From contig CALQJI020000010.1 of assembly GCA_943330855.2 (NCBI GenBank), positions 1-64,000 on the forward strand: a stretch of 64,000 nucleotides of DNA, in the 5' to 3' direction. Positions within the stretch are counted from its first letter, which is position 1. Each line of letters starts with the position of its first letter. Origin of the DNA: Klebsiella pneumoniae. Its GTDB lineage: Bacteria; Verrucomicrobiota; Verrucomicrobiia; Limisphaerales; SXTU01. A program made the position numbers and the translations under genes. Below are positions 8,036 through 16,637 of the stretch, piece after piece. The notes beneath the pieces were generated by a model that saw only the letters and a program-made list of their open reading frames with translations, searched no databases and was not told where the DNA came from.

Positions 8036-9394
8036 TCAACGGCCCGCCGGGATTGTGGCGGCGGCGGCGTCCAGCCGGACAATGTCGAGCCGGATGACCT
8101 CGAGCAAATCGAGGCGCTCCAGCACTTCCTTGGTGGCGAGCTTGGCGTCGGCGCTTTTGGAATTGGAGGTGGAGGAATACAGCGTGCGCCGTTTCAGGTA
8201 GGTGAGCAGCGCTTGCCGGTGGTCGCTGATGAGGCGGGCGAGTTCGACCGGTGCGGTGACTTGGAGGAGTTGGAGCTGCTGCGCCGCCTGCGCGACGGCG
8301 GGTTCGTGCTGGGTGAACTCGGTGTTCGCGATGACCTCGCGGAGCGGAAGTTCCTTGCGGCCTGGCACCGCGTTCGTGCCGAGCCGCACGGCGATGGCAG
8401 GCACGAGAATTCCCTCAAGCTGACGCAGGCCGTGGTCCACCGAGAAGCGCATGAGCCGCTCCCGTCCAGTGAAGTTCATCCAGACCACGGCCCACCATTT
8501 CTCGGCGTCGAGCATGGTTTGGAAATGCGGCGCGAAGCCGTGCAACAGGGCGAGTTGGCTGTTCAGGTAGGCGGGCAACTGGCGGAGAAATTCGCGCAGA
8601 CACGCGCGCCCTTCCGGCAGGTAAAGCAGTTCGGCGACGAGCAACTGCGAGGTGCGGCGGAAGCCCGCCCGTTGTTCGTCACTGGCCTCACCCGGCGGTG
8701 CCAGCCAGAGGTCCGCAAAGGGAACCAGCTCGCGCCCGCGCAGTTGTCGGCGGGCCTCGGTGAACACATCGGGATGCGCCTCCTGCACGAGCGAGGTGAG
8801 CGTGCGGATTTCGGGAATGAGGGAATCGCCATGCAACGCGAGCAGGTGCGTGGCGAGGCCTTCTTCGAGCCATAGGGGGATTTCAGCGGGCCGTTGGGAA
8901 GCGTTGCCGCGATTGGCAATTTCCAGCAACAGCGCGCGGGTCAGCGCCCGCATCAGACGCGGGCGCTCCATCTGCCCCGGCACGACGATCAGGTAACGCC
9001 AGCCATTGGGGTTCCACTGCGACTCGATCATCACCGGCTCGGTGGGACGCAGCTCACCGCGCACGTTGATCTGGATGCGTCCGGTCCAAGCATCCGAAAG
9101 ACCCAACTCGCGGAGCACTTCCGTCTTCACCCGCTCGCACGTCAGCACGAGCAGGGTCGGGTCCATCTGCAGGTGATTGGTCTCGATGAGCGAGAGTGAG
9201 GGCGGACCGCTCGCCATGCCTGGCAGCGCGCCGAAGACGATGAATTGGTCCGTGCGGCTGCGCAGTTGCAGGATGCCCTGCGATGGAACGAGCGGCTGCG
9301 CGGACGCGGACTCACCGAGCCAACCGACTGCCAGTCCGCACACGCAGGCTGCCTTCAACAGCGCACGCAGGGGTCTGGCAGCGGAGCGGAGCAT
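8036..9394 (-). CDS. Exported protein resembling an inactive MA-type metallopeptidase
   Basis: 452 aa with an N-terminal signal peptide (hydrophobic segment ending near GESASAQ). The middle contains IPLWLEEGLATHLLAL, which matches the W-x-x-E-G-x-A block that follows the HExxH zinc helix in gluzincin (MA-clan) peptidases, but the helix itself reads RALTRALLLEIAN, with no HExxH. So the fold may be kept without zinc catalysis. No other motif recognised. It is 3 bp after fmdB and 12 bp before the dehydratase, strongly suggesting one transcript, yet the three products have no obvious shared pathway. Periplasmic or outer-membrane-associated by its signal. Confidence 0.7.
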   Translation of the reverse strand: MLRSAARPLRALLKAACVCGLAVGWLGESASAQPLVPSQGILQLRSRTDQFIVFGALPGMASGPPSLSLIETNHLQMDPTLLVLTCERVKTEVLRELGLSDAWTGRIQINVRGELRPTEPVMIESQWNPNGWRYLIVVPGQMERPRLMRALTRALLLEIANRGNASQRPAEIPLWLEEGLATHLLALHGDSLIPEIRTLTSLVQEAHPDVFTEARRQLRGRELVPFADLWLAPPGEASDEQRAGFRRTSQLLVAELLYLPEGRACLREFLRQLPAYLNSQLALLHGFAPHFQTMLDAEKWWAVVWMNFTGRERLMRFSVDHGLRQLEGILVPAIAVRLGTNAVPGRKELPLREVIANTEFTQHEPAVAQAAQQLQLLQVTAPVELARLISDHRQALLTYLKRRTLYSSTSNSKSADAKLATKEVLERLDLLEVIRLDIVRLDAAAATIPAGR

Positions 9395-9397
9395 GGC

Positions 9398-9754
9398 TCA
9401 GGTCGCGGCCGGCTTGGCCTTCGCAGGCTTGGCCTCGGCCTTCGCCGGCGGGGCGGCGGGAGTCGCCTTGCTGTCGGAGCCACTCTTGCTCTCGCCGCCG
9501 GAGCTCGCGGCGGGAGCCACGTCTTTCTTTGCGCCGGTCTTGTAGTTCTCACTGCGGTAGTCGGTGATGTAGAAGCCGCTGCCCTTGAAGATCAGCCCAG
9601 CGCCCGTGCCCATGAGGCGGCGCACTTTGCCTTTGCCCCAGCGCTTCTGGCCGCAGGCTTCTTTGAGGCAGGTGGTCAAGGTAGCGTCCTTCATGGACTG
9701 GAACTTCTCGAACTCGTGACCGCACTTGTCGCAAACGTAGTCGTAGGTAGGCAT
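9398..9754 (-). CDS. FmdB-family zinc-ribbon protein
   Basis: 118 aa from ATG at 9754, where the family start MPTYDYVCDKCGHEFEKFQS begins (a four-residue longer start at 9766 is unlikely). The first half is the FmdB/CxxC zinc ribbon: CDKCGHEFE, then CLKEACGQKRW with widely spaced cysteines, and LIFKGSGFYITDYR, the hallmark of the family. The second half is an alanine/lysine/serine-rich disordered tail of about 45 residues. FmdB was first named as a putative regulator of formamidase genes in Methylophilus, but for most members the function is unknown. First gene of a leftward three-gene run. Confidence 0.9.
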   Translation of the reverse strand: MPTYDYVCDKCGHEFEKFQSMKDATLTTCLKEACGQKRWGKGKVRRLMGTGAGLIFKGSGFYITDYRSENYKTGAKKDVAPAASSGGESKSGSDSKATPAAPPAKAEAKPAKAKPAAT

Positions 9755-9879
9755 AGGATTCAGCACTGAAAACGAAGGTTGGATAATGGCAGTCAGCGGC
9801 GAGGCGTCAAGGGATGCGCCAGCATTTGCGCCCCGTCCGGTGAGACTTAACTCAGTTTCTGGCAGGGTAAACTGGGCCG

Positions 9880-9900
9880 CCGCCTCACCTCAGCGGCTAC
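9880..9900. repeat. Hairpin repeat family A, single right arm
   Basis: CCGCCTCACCTCAGCGGCTA, ending at the base before the comF stop codon (9901). It is one arm of the family whose complete form is at 1889-1958. Confidence 0.65.
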
Positions 9901-10635
9901 TCACAAGCCCCGAGCCAGAGTCCAGACGAGGACTTCGCCCGCGCCGTTCTCCCGCAGCACGCGAGCCACGGCGCTGGTGGTCGCGCCGGTGGTGAGCACG
10001 TCATCGAGGACGATGAGGCGCTCACCGGAGAGGGACTTGGGCCGCACAGGGGCAAAGGCGCGTCGGACGTTGTCGGTGCGAGCGTGTTTGTCGAGTTGGG
10101 TTTGCGTGCGGGTGGGCTGCACGCGCCGGACGAGTTGCGTGAGCACGGGGATGCCCAACGCGCGGGCGAGGGGCTGGGCGAGTCGCTCGGCTTGGTTGAA
10201 CTCGCGCTCACGTTGCTTCACCGGGTGCAGTGGCACGGGGACGATGCCGGCACAGTTCTCCGCACGCAGGACGGGGACGGCCTGCCGAAGGAGCAGGTCC
10301 GTGAGGAACGGCTCGAACCAAAGTTCACGGTTGTATTTGTAGCGGTGAATGACGCCGCGCAGGAAGTCGTTGGCCACGACGGAGGCGCGTGCCCAGCGGA
10401 AATGCAGGTCGAGGTCGCGGCAGTTCGCGCACTCGAAGGCGGTGGTGATGTCGCCGGGATAGGGCAAACCACAGCGCTCGCAGCAGGGCGGCGTGATGAA
10501 GCGGAGGTTTTGCCAGCAAGCCTGGCAGACGTAGCCCTCGGCGGGCGTGGCTCGCGCGGCGGAACAGAGCTGGCAGACGGACGGAAAGAGGAAGCTCAAG
10601 CCGGCGTCGAGCCACTCGCGTGAGGAGGTGTTCAT
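9901..10635 (-). CDS. comF: ComF-family phosphoribosyltransferase-like protein
   Basis: 244 aa. The N-terminal third is a double zinc-ribbon-like region with six or more cysteines (CQLCSAARA, CQACW, CCERCGLPYP, CANCRDLD), and the C-terminal half is a type I phosphoribosyltransferase domain with the PRPP-binding loop LIVLDDVLTTGATTSA. In naturally competent bacteria ComF is needed for uptake of single-stranded DNA across the inner membrane and is thought to couple to PriA; in many others its role is open. The length is normal. No other competence gene except pseudopilins is seen nearby. A family D repeat precedes it. Confidence 0.9.
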   Translation of the reverse strand: MNTSSREWLDAGLSFLFPSVCQLCSAARATPAEGYVCQACWQNLRFITPPCCERCGLPYPGDITTAFECANCRDLDLHFRWARASVVANDFLRGVIHRYKYNRELWFEPFLTDLLLRQAVPVLRAENCAGIVPVPLHPVKQREREFNQAERLAQPLARALGIPVLTQLVRRVQPTRTQTQLDKHARTDNVRRAFAPVRPKSLSGERLIVLDDVLTTGATTSAVARVLRENGAGEVLVWTLARGL

Positions 10636-10654
10636 CGTGGGGCGGAGCCGAAAA

Positions 10655-10745
10655 TTTTTAGCCGCAGATGAAACACCGACGGACCACAGATAAGGCGGCT
10701 TGGCACGTGCGCTGTTGGTTTCCCCGTGTTCAATCGGTGTTGATG
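10655..10745. repeat. Inverted-end repeat family D, diverged copy 2
   Basis: Left end TTTTTAGCCGCAGATGAAACA, right end CCCCGTGTTCAATCGGTGTT. Shorter (about 91 bp) and more worn than the copies at 6911 and 32521, but with the same inverted arrangement. It lies upstream of comF. Confidence 0.65.
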
Positions 10746-10869
10746 GTTGGGTGAATCGGTCCCGGCGCTGGCACGGTGCCTTCGCGTTGTATTCGCAGCC
10801 CCATTGTCAACATAGGGCGGCGTTTTGCAACGGACCATCTGGACCCCGATGGGCACCAACCACCCGCCA

Positions 10870-11685
10870 TCAACTTCGCTGCCGGGTCGCCTCGTAGAGG
10901 AATACTGCGGTGGCTGCGACCACGTTGAGCGAGTTCATGTGCGAGGGCATCGGGATCGCCACCGTGTCATCGCACGCGGCCAACGCCACCTCGCTGAGGC
11001 CCGGGCCTTCCGCGCCAAACACGAGGCAGCAATCGCTCCGCAGGTCCACGCCGGCCAGATTCTTCGCACCCGGCTGCGGATGCGCCGCCAGACACCGAAC
11101 GCCGCGCGCGCGCAGGGTCGCCAGAGTTGCAGCGAGATTGCCCACCTGCACGGCCGACTGCTCAAAGATGGTGCCCATGGAGCCAGACACGGCCCGGCGC
11201 TGAAAGGGGCTGCCACAGGTTTCGCCCACGATGAGGAAGGACACCCCAAAGGCCGCGCAGCTGCGGACAATCCCACCGAGGTTTTCTGCGTTGGCAATGC
11301 CTTCGACGGCAGCGAGCAGTAACGGGCGCCGCGCGCTCGCGAACAGTTCTTCAAAGCTCGGCTGCGGTGGGATCTTGGCGACGGCCAACGCGCCCTGATG
11401 CAACTGATAGCCAGTGAGTGCCTCCAGCAGCGCCTGCTCGCCGAGGTAGACACGGAGGTCTTCCGGCCGCGCCCGGAGACTCGGCTCCAGCCGTTCCAGC
11501 CACGCAGGCGTGAGCAGCACGGAGACAACGGGAAAGCGGCTTGCCAGTAACCGCTGGAGAACCTTCACGTTCGTGGCCACGAGCACGCCGTCCCGCTCGT
11601 GCTCAAAGGGACGGCGGAGCGTGCGATACAACGCCAACTCCGGCGCGTCGAGGGATTGAACCGTTTCAATGTGCAGCGTGGCCAC
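10870..11685 (-). CDS. TrmH/SpoU-family RNA 2'-O-methyltransferase
   Basis: 271 aa. An N-terminal substrate-binding segment (about residues 1-105) precedes a SPOUT catalytic domain with the three SpoU motifs: motif 1 GIANAENLGGIVRSCAAFG (N-x-G-x-x-x-R), motif 2 LVFGAEGPGLSE, motif 3 IPMPSHMNSLNVVAATAVFLYE. These form the trefoil knot that binds S-adenosylmethionine. Members methylate the ribose of a G or other base in 23S rRNA or tRNA (RlmB, TrmH, TsnR); which one is uncertain. Single gene, divergent from the GNAT gene at 11842. Confidence 0.9.
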   Translation of the reverse strand: MATLHIETVQSLDAPELALYRTLRRPFEHERDGVLVATNVKVLQRLLASRFPVVSVLLTPAWLERLEPSLRARPEDLRVYLGEQALLEALTGYQLHQGALAVAKIPPQPSFEELFASARRPLLLAAVEGIANAENLGGIVRSCAAFGVSFLIVGETCGSPFQRRAVSGSMGTIFEQSAVQVGNLAATLATLRARGVRCLAAHPQPGAKNLAGVDLRSDCCLVFGAEGPGLSEVALAACDDTVAIPMPSHMNSLNVVAATAVFLYEATRQRS

Positions 11686-11841
11686 GCACAGATTAGAGCG
11701 CCCGGAGAGGACAATGAGAAGCCCAGCGGATTTAGGGCAAAACCCTTTTCAACAGAGGCACGCGGGCGTGGGCAAGGAACGAACTGTTGAGCAGGCGCAA
11801 ACGTGTTCACTTTCAGCCATCGCTGCGGCTAACCTCGCGGC

Positions 11842-12699
11842 GTGAGTTCCCTGCGCATCCGACTATTTCAGAAGACGGACTTCGTGTTCGCCGACTCGCT
11901 GCGAGCGCTGGCGGGCTGGAACCAGACCAAGGACGACTGGATGCGATTCCTGAACCACCAGCCCGACGGATGCTTCATCGCCGAGTGGGACGGCCAGCCG
12001 GTGGGCACGGCGACGACGACCCTCTACGAGGACAAGGTCGCGTGGATTGGGATGGTGCTCGTGCATCCCGATGCACGGCGGCGCGGCATCGGACGCGCGC
12101 TGCTGGAGCACTGCATCGCGTTCCTGAAACCGCGCGTCGCCTGCATCAAGCTCGACGCCACGCCGCTGGGCAAAACGCTTTACGACACGTTGGGCTTCAA
12201 GGACGAGTGGACGCTTCAGCGGTGGCAGACCAACGCCGTGACCAGGCCGACGGAGCAACCGCTCTTTCGTGTCCAGCCCTGGTGCGATTTTGAGAATGAA
12301 GCCCCCAGCAGCCTCGACCTTGCTGCGTTCGGGGTGGATCGCTGGCCGATGATTCAACGCCTCGTCCGGCAACTGCCACTTTCCTTCACGCACCAGACGG
12401 TCGAGCGACGAGTGGTTGCCTTTGGTGTCACCCGAAAGGGCTGCCACGCGCACTACCTCGGTCCGATTGTCGGCGAGTCGTTTGCTGCGGCAGGTCCGCT
12501 CATCAAGACCCTGACTTACATGCTGCCGAATGTGCGCATCTTCTGGGACATCCCCGACGCGAACACCTGCGCTGTCGAACTCGCCCAGCGCCTCGGCTTC
12601 CAGCCGCAGCGCCCGCTCATCCGCATGTTCCTCGGTGAGAACAAATGGCCCGGCGACCCGCAGAGAATCTTCGCCCTAGCTGGGCCGGAGATTGGGTAG
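11842..12699 (+). CDS. Two-domain GNAT N-acetyltransferase (YitH-like)
   Basis: 285 aa beginning with GTG. Residues 1-130 are a GNAT domain: IGMVLVHPDARRRGIGRALL contains the Q/R-x-x-G-x-G/A acetyl-CoA loop (RRRGIGRA), followed by LDATPLGKTLYDTLGF. The C-terminal half resembles the second, acetyltransferase-like domain found in YitH/YjcF-type GNATs (GPIVGESFAAAGPLIKTL and DIPDANTCAVELAQRLGF). The substrate of these double-domain proteins is usually unknown. Single gene between the divergent SpoU methyltransferase and a same-strand oxidoreductase. Confidence 0.88.
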   Translation: MSSLRIRLFQKTDFVFADSLRALAGWNQTKDDWMRFLNHQPDGCFIAEWDGQPVGTATTTLYEDKVAWIGMVLVHPDARRRGIGRALLEHCIAFLKPRVACIKLDATPLGKTLYDTLGFKDEWTLQRWQTNAVTRPTEQPLFRVQPWCDFENEAPSSLDLAAFGVDRWPMIQRLVRQLPLSFTHQTVERRVVAFGVTRKGCHAHYLGPIVGESFAAAGPLIKTLTYMLPNVRIFWDIPDANTCAVELAQRLGFQPQRPLIRMFLGENKWPGDPQRIFALAGPEIG

Positions 12700-12824
12700 C
12701 TCCAAAAGAACCGCACTGAAGCCGCTTTGGTGCGCCTCCCAGATTGCAATGCTGACCAGTAGTTCCGTGACTGGCCGCAAAAATCTCTTTGCGTCCTCTG
12801 TGCCCTTTCGCGGCTAATCCCACC

Positions 12825-14405
12825 ATGTCCCACCACGACGTGCTCCTGCTCGGCACCGGGCACAACGCGCTCGTGCTGCAGGCCTACCTCGCGCGCACCG
12901 GCCTGTGCACCCTCGCGCTCGACCGTGCGCCGGAGCCGGGCGGAGGCTTGCGCACGATGGAGAATCCGCATCTGCCTGGCTTCACGCACCACCCTCACTC
13001 GTTCTTTCACCGCGCCATTACGCGGATGCCGTGGTTCCGCGACCTCGAACTCGCGCGCCACGGCGTGCGCTACATCGAACCGGAGCTGAACGTCGCCATG
13101 CTGCTGCGCGACGGTCGCGCGCTGGAGTGGTGGACGGACTTCGAGCGCACCGCCGCGTCATTCGCCGAGTTCTCGCGCAAGGATGCCGATGCCCTGCGTC
13201 GCTGGACCGAGGAGTTCCGCCCCATCGTCGAGCAAATCCTCGTGCCTGAAGCGCAGTCGCCGCCGCTGGAGCCGCAGCATCGCCACGCGCTGCTTCAGCA
13301 GAGCAAGCTGGGGCGCCGACTGCTCGAAGTCTCCGCGCTCACGCCGCTCGAATTCGTCACGCAGAACTTCGAGCACGACGCCATCCGCGCCGGCCTGCTC
13401 TTCTTCAACGGCCTCCGCGAGGTGGACCTGCGCCAGCCCGGCTTCGGCCATGCCATCCCAGCCCTGCTCGCCTCGCCCGCGAAGGCGCAGATGTGCGTGG
13501 GTGGCTCCGGCAACCTCGCGCGCGGTCTCGTCGCGGACATCACCGAGCACGGCGGAGAAATCCGCTGTGGCGTCGAGTTGAAGCGCATCCTCCTCCGCAA
13601 CGGGCGCGCCGCCGGGGTCGAACTCAGCACCGGCGAACAGCTCACCGCCGACTTCATCGCGTCCGGCCTGAACCCGCAGCAAACCTTCCTCGACCTGCTC
13701 CCTCACGACGCCGTGCCGGCCGAGGTCCGCGCGCACGCCGCTGGCTTCCAATACAACCTCCTCGCCCCGCTCTTCGCGCTGAACGTCGCGCTCCGCGAGC
13801 CTCCGCGTTGGGCCGCCGCTGCGCAGCGACCGGAACTGGAGCGCGCGTTCATGTGCATCGTCGGGCTGGAGCGCTTTGGACAGTTCCACGACATCGTCGC
13901 GGCGCACGAACGAGGCGAGCTTCCCGCGCCCGTCGCGTGGGGCGCGTGCCCGACGCTCTTCGACCCCACGCAAGCGCCACCCGGCCAGCACACCGCCTTC
14001 CTCTGGGAGAAGCTGCCCTACGCCCTGCGCGGCGACGCGCGCAACTGGGACGCCGCTCAAGCCGCGCACGGTCGCAACCTACTGGCGACCTGGACCGAGT
14101 TCGCACCGAACCTCGCGGGCAGCGTGCTGAACGCCTTCACGCGCTCGGCCCTCGACACCGAGCGCGCGCTGCCGAACATGACCGCAGGGGATTTGCTGGT
14201 CGGCTCCTTCGCGAACGGACAGGTCGGCTGGAACCGCCCGTTCCCCGGCGCGGGCAACTACCGCACGTCGTTGCCCGGCCTCTACCTCTGCGGCGGCTCG
14301 ACTCATCCCGGCGGCAACATCACCGGCCTCTGCGGCTACAACGCTGCGCGTGTGCTGGCGGCGGACGCGGGGAGGAAGGTGCTGTGTGGTAGCACTCCGT
14401 TGTAA
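12825..14405 (+). CDS. FAD-dependent oxidoreductase, phytoene-dehydrogenase/PYROXD2-like
   Basis: 526 aa from ATG at 12825 (MSHHDVLLLGTGHNAL); an in-frame ATG 12 codons earlier would add a segment out of keeping with the family. The N-terminus carries the FAD-binding Rossmann motif G-x-G-x-N-A plus DRAPEPGGGLRTME, and the C-terminus the second FAD block LPGLYLCGGSTHPGGNITGLCG and YNAARVLAAD. The overall plan matches the carotenoid desaturase-like family that includes PYROXD2. The neighbourhood has no carotenoid genes, so a role in pigment synthesis is not supported; the substrate is unknown. It is expressed probably alone, 126 bp after the GNAT gene. Confidence 0.9.
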   Translation: MSHHDVLLLGTGHNALVLQAYLARTGLCTLALDRAPEPGGGLRTMENPHLPGFTHHPHSFFHRAITRMPWFRDLELARHGVRYIEPELNVAMLLRDGRALEWWTDFERTAASFAEFSRKDADALRRWTEEFRPIVEQILVPEAQSPPLEPQHRHALLQQSKLGRRLLEVSALTPLEFVTQNFEHDAIRAGLLFFNGLREVDLRQPGFGHAIPALLASPAKAQMCVGGSGNLARGLVADITEHGGEIRCGVELKRILLRNGRAAGVELSTGEQLTADFIASGLNPQQTFLDLLPHDAVPAEVRAHAAGFQYNLLAPLFALNVALREPPRWAAAAQRPELERAFMCIVGLERFGQFHDIVAAHERGELPAPVAWGACPTLFDPTQAPPGQHTAFLWEKLPYALRGDARNWDAAQAAHGRNLLATWTEFAPNLAGSVLNAFTRSALDTERALPNMTAGDLLVGSFANGQVGWNRPFPGAGNYRTSLPGLYLCGGSTHPGGNITGLCGYNAARVLAADAGRKVLCGSTPL

Positions 14406-14704
14406 AACACTTCCACCTATTGGGAAATCGCCAGAAGCGCCTTTTTTGGCGGTGAAACCCGCTCAGCTCAACCGCTCTCTCTTGAACCGGCCCCCAAAGG
14501 ATTCCATCGCCGCACTGTCGCGGCCTTTGCCTGCCCAGCTTCATGGTGGCCAGCAGGACCGCCTGCGCCACCCGCGCACAAAAGCGAGCGCTGGCGAGTT
14601 GGCCATGCCGATTTCAAGTGTAGGCGCTGCAATGAACTCTTCAATTTTTGAAATCGGCTGTTGACGCACGCGGAGGGTTTTTCTACGTTGCCGCCCCCCT
14701 TAAC
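14406..14704. other. Intergenic stretch before tRNA-Asp
   Basis: About 300 bases without a credible gene. The open frames here on both strands lack family signatures. A candidate promoter for the tRNA lies at its right end (14661-14689); otherwise nothing recognised. Confidence 0.6.
14661..14689 (+). promoter_or_regulatory. Candidate sigma-70 promoter for tRNA-Asp
   Basis: TTGACG (14661-14666), a 17-bp spacer and TACGTT (14684-14689). The -35 is good, the -10 is weak (3 of 6). A start about 7 bases on would be close to the tRNA 5' end at 14705. Confidence 0.45.
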
Positions 14705-14781
14705 GGGGGCGTAGCTCAATTGGTTAGAGCGCTGCCCTGTCACGGCAGAGGTTGCGGGTTCGAGTCCCGTCGCTCCCGCCA
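14705..14781 (+). tRNA. tRNA-Asp (anticodon GTC)
   Basis: 77 bases including an encoded CCA. The acceptor GGGGGCG pairs with CGCTCCC (one G-T pair), the anticodon stem CTGCC/GGCAG encloses the loop CTGTCAC with anticodon GTC, and the T arm shows GGTTCGAGTCC. Discriminator base is G, as required for aspartate. The antisense ORF that overlaps it (with the peptide SDGTRTRNL) is the well-known false gene that tRNA sequences generate. Confidence 0.97.
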
Positions 14782-15204
14782 ATACTCTGCCTATTTTCAA
14801 CGGCCTTCATGTTCAGGGCACTCTTCCACGAACACGTATTACGCCCAGCCGCCAACAAGCCTATTGAAAACCCAACACGACAGCGTTGCCGTAAAAACTG
14901 TTCCGAGACCAATCGGAGTGACGTCCGCAATTATCAACAACGCGGATGCAGACGTTGCAACAGCGACGGACGGGGAAAATGGCGTTGCCTCAGCCGAAGC
15001 ATTCTTTAGCCACGGATGGAACACTGATGAAACCCGGATGGGGACGAGACGAAGTCATCCTGCAAGGGGGGACGCGACCACCAAAGGGTGGTGATGAACA
15101 CAGAAGCGCAGCCGCAAGATTTTCACCTCCTGTTCCGTGTTTCATCCGCGGCTCAACTGGATGGTCCCGGTTCAGGTGGAGGGACTTGAACCGAGCTGTG
15201 AACC
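14782..15204. other. Intergenic stretch after tRNA-Asp
   Basis: 423 bases with no supported gene. It contains the family D repeat at 15005-15155 and otherwise nothing recognised; no clear U-rich terminator follows the tRNA. Confidence 0.6.
15005..15155. repeat. Inverted-end repeat family D, long copy 3
   Basis: Left end TTTAGCCACGGATGGAACAC, right end CCGTGTTTCATCCGCGGCT. At about 150 bp it is longer than the others and has extra internal sequence, including the small palindrome CCACCAAAGGGTGG, as if something had been added inside. Confidence 0.8.
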
Positions 15205-15513
15205 TCAGTTCGCCGCCGCGTCCGCGAGGTGCTTGAGGTAGTCGAAGGAGTAAATCCCCGTGCCGTGGCCGTCAGCCCAAAGCGGCTGCACGCCGTAGCC
15301 ACCGACCATACCGAGGCGCGTGAGTTGGAATGCGTTCGCGGAGTAGGGCTTGTCGGGGTTCTTGTAGAGGTTGCCCATGATGTCTACCTCGCCCTTGCAC
15401 CCGGCGCACGGGCACGCTCGGCGCACTGCCTCCAGCGGCACGAAGGTCTCCGTGCCGTCGTCCCACTTGATGGCGAGTTCCGCACCCACCGGTTGCATAT
15501 CCACTGGTCGCAT
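15205..15513 (-). CDS. DUF971 domain protein
   Basis: 102 aa, wholly one DUF971 domain (the N-terminal module of gamma-butyrobetaine hydroxylase, also near Fe-S assembly proteins). Seen: LAIKWDDGTETFVPLEAVRRACPCAGC, with paired cysteines, and the C-terminal YGVQPLWADGHGTGIYSFDYL that defines the family. Stand-alone DUF971 proteins are common in bacteria; they have been linked to iron-sulfur metabolism in some proteobacteria, but function here is unknown. Last gene of a leftward run with dus and the MnmC-like gene, 83 bp after dus. Confidence 0.9.
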   Translation of the reverse strand: MRPVDMQPVGAELAIKWDDGTETFVPLEAVRRACPCAGCKGEVDIMGNLYKNPDKPYSANAFQLTRLGMVGGYGVQPLWADGHGTGIYSFDYLKHLADAAAN

Positions 15514-15596
15514 GACGTGAGCTTACGGAGCTGGTGTGCGCAGAGGCAACTGGCGATGTCGCCGAGAGAGAGGGCGCGGTGAGCTGAATGACAGGG

Positions 15597-16637
15597 TTAC
15601 AGGTGCTCGCCGGCCAGCAGGTCGGTTTCCTTGAGCGCGAGCTGGAATGGCTCCAGTGGCATCGGGCGGTCGTGGGCGAGGAATTCCTCGCAGATGCGGA
15701 AGAACTCGGCGCGTGCGCTGACACGGCGGATTTGATGCAGGAATTGGCCGCCTGCATCCACGCCGAGGCCGAGGTAGTTCAGATATTTTTTCATCTTCTG
15801 CACTTGCGACGCCTCGCGGATGTCGGGCGAGCAACTGGCCTCGTAGAGGGCGTGAATGTAGCCCAAAACGTCGTGCCCGCGCGGGACGAAGAGCGGTTCG
15901 CTGCGCTGGTGCTGGCGGATTTGGGTGAAGAGCCACGGGTTGCGAATCGCGCCGCGACCGATCATCAGGCCGCGCGCACCGGTGAGGCGCAGCACTTCGG
16001 CGGCCTTCGCGGCGGAATACACGTTCCCGTTCGCCATCACGGGGCAAGGCATCACCGCGACGGCGCGCGCGATGAAGTCGTAATGCACCTCGCTGCGATA
16101 CATCTCCAGCACGGTGCGCGCGTGGACGGTGAGCAGGTCGAGCGAGTGTCGAGCGAAGATGGGCAGCAGTTCATCGAAGACCGCCGGCGAGTCAAAGCCG
16201 AGGCGCGTCTTCACCGTGAAGGGAATCGTCACCGCCTCACGGAGCGCGCCGAGGAGGGCGTCCACGCGTTTAGGTTCGCGCAGCAGGCCGCCGCCGGCGC
16301 ACTTGCGATACACGACGGGCGCGGGGCAGCCGAGGTTGAGGTCAATCGCGGCGATGGGCAGGGTCTGGAGAAACTTCGCCGTGCGGATGAGCGCCGGGAT
16401 ATCGTTGCCGATCATCTGCGCGATGATGGGGCGGCCGGTGGTGTTTTCCTTAATGGACTTCACGATCCACTTCTCTGGCGTCGAGACGGTGTGAACGCGG
16501 AGATACTCGGTCCAGTAAATGTCCGGCCCGCCGTAGCGCGCCATGAGCGTCATGAACGCGAGGTCGGTCACGTCCTGCATCGGCGCGAGGGCGAGGACGG
16601 GGGCGGAGGTGTGGAGCAGGTCGCGGAGGTGGCTCAC
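15597..16637 (-). CDS. dus: tRNA-dihydrouridine synthase
   Basis: 346 aa if started at GTG 16637, which overlaps the upstream stop by 4 bp (GTGA), a sign of translational coupling; a longer upstream frame would run back into the neighbouring gene. FMN TIM-barrel enzyme that reduces uridine in the D-loop of tRNA using NADPH. Visible: APMQDVTDLAFMTL (FMN site), LNLGCPAPVVYRKCAGGGLL with the catalytic cysteine, VKTRLGFD, LLTVHART, and GLMIGRGAIRNPWLF for phosphate binding. The C-terminal helical domain is present. Which Dus subtype (A, B or C) is not decided. Confidence 0.94.
   Translation of the reverse strand: MSHLRDLLHTSAPVLALAPMQDVTDLAFMTLMARYGGPDIYWTEYLRVHTVSTPEKWIVKSIKENTTGRPIIAQMIGNDIPALIRTAKFLQTLPIAAIDLNLGCPAPVVYRKCAGGGLLREPKRVDALLGALREAVTIPFTVKTRLGFDSPAVFDELLPIFARHSLDLLTVHARTVLEMYRSEVHYDFIARAVAVMPCPVMANGNVYSAAKAAEVLRLTGARGLMIGRGAIRNPWLFTQIRQHQRSEPLFVPRGHDVLGYIHALYEASCSPDIREASQVQKMKKYLNYLGLGVDAGGQFLHQIRRVSARAEFFRICEEFLAHDRPMPLEPFQLALKETDLLAGEHL

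Noticed and set aside
9754..9766. ATG at 9766 for fmdB
   Set aside because: The family starts MPTYDY, so the ATG at 9754 is preferred.
14468..14930. ORFs antisense to the tRNA with SDGTRTRNL
   Set aside because: This peptide is the typical false translation of a tRNA; the tRNA call is certain.
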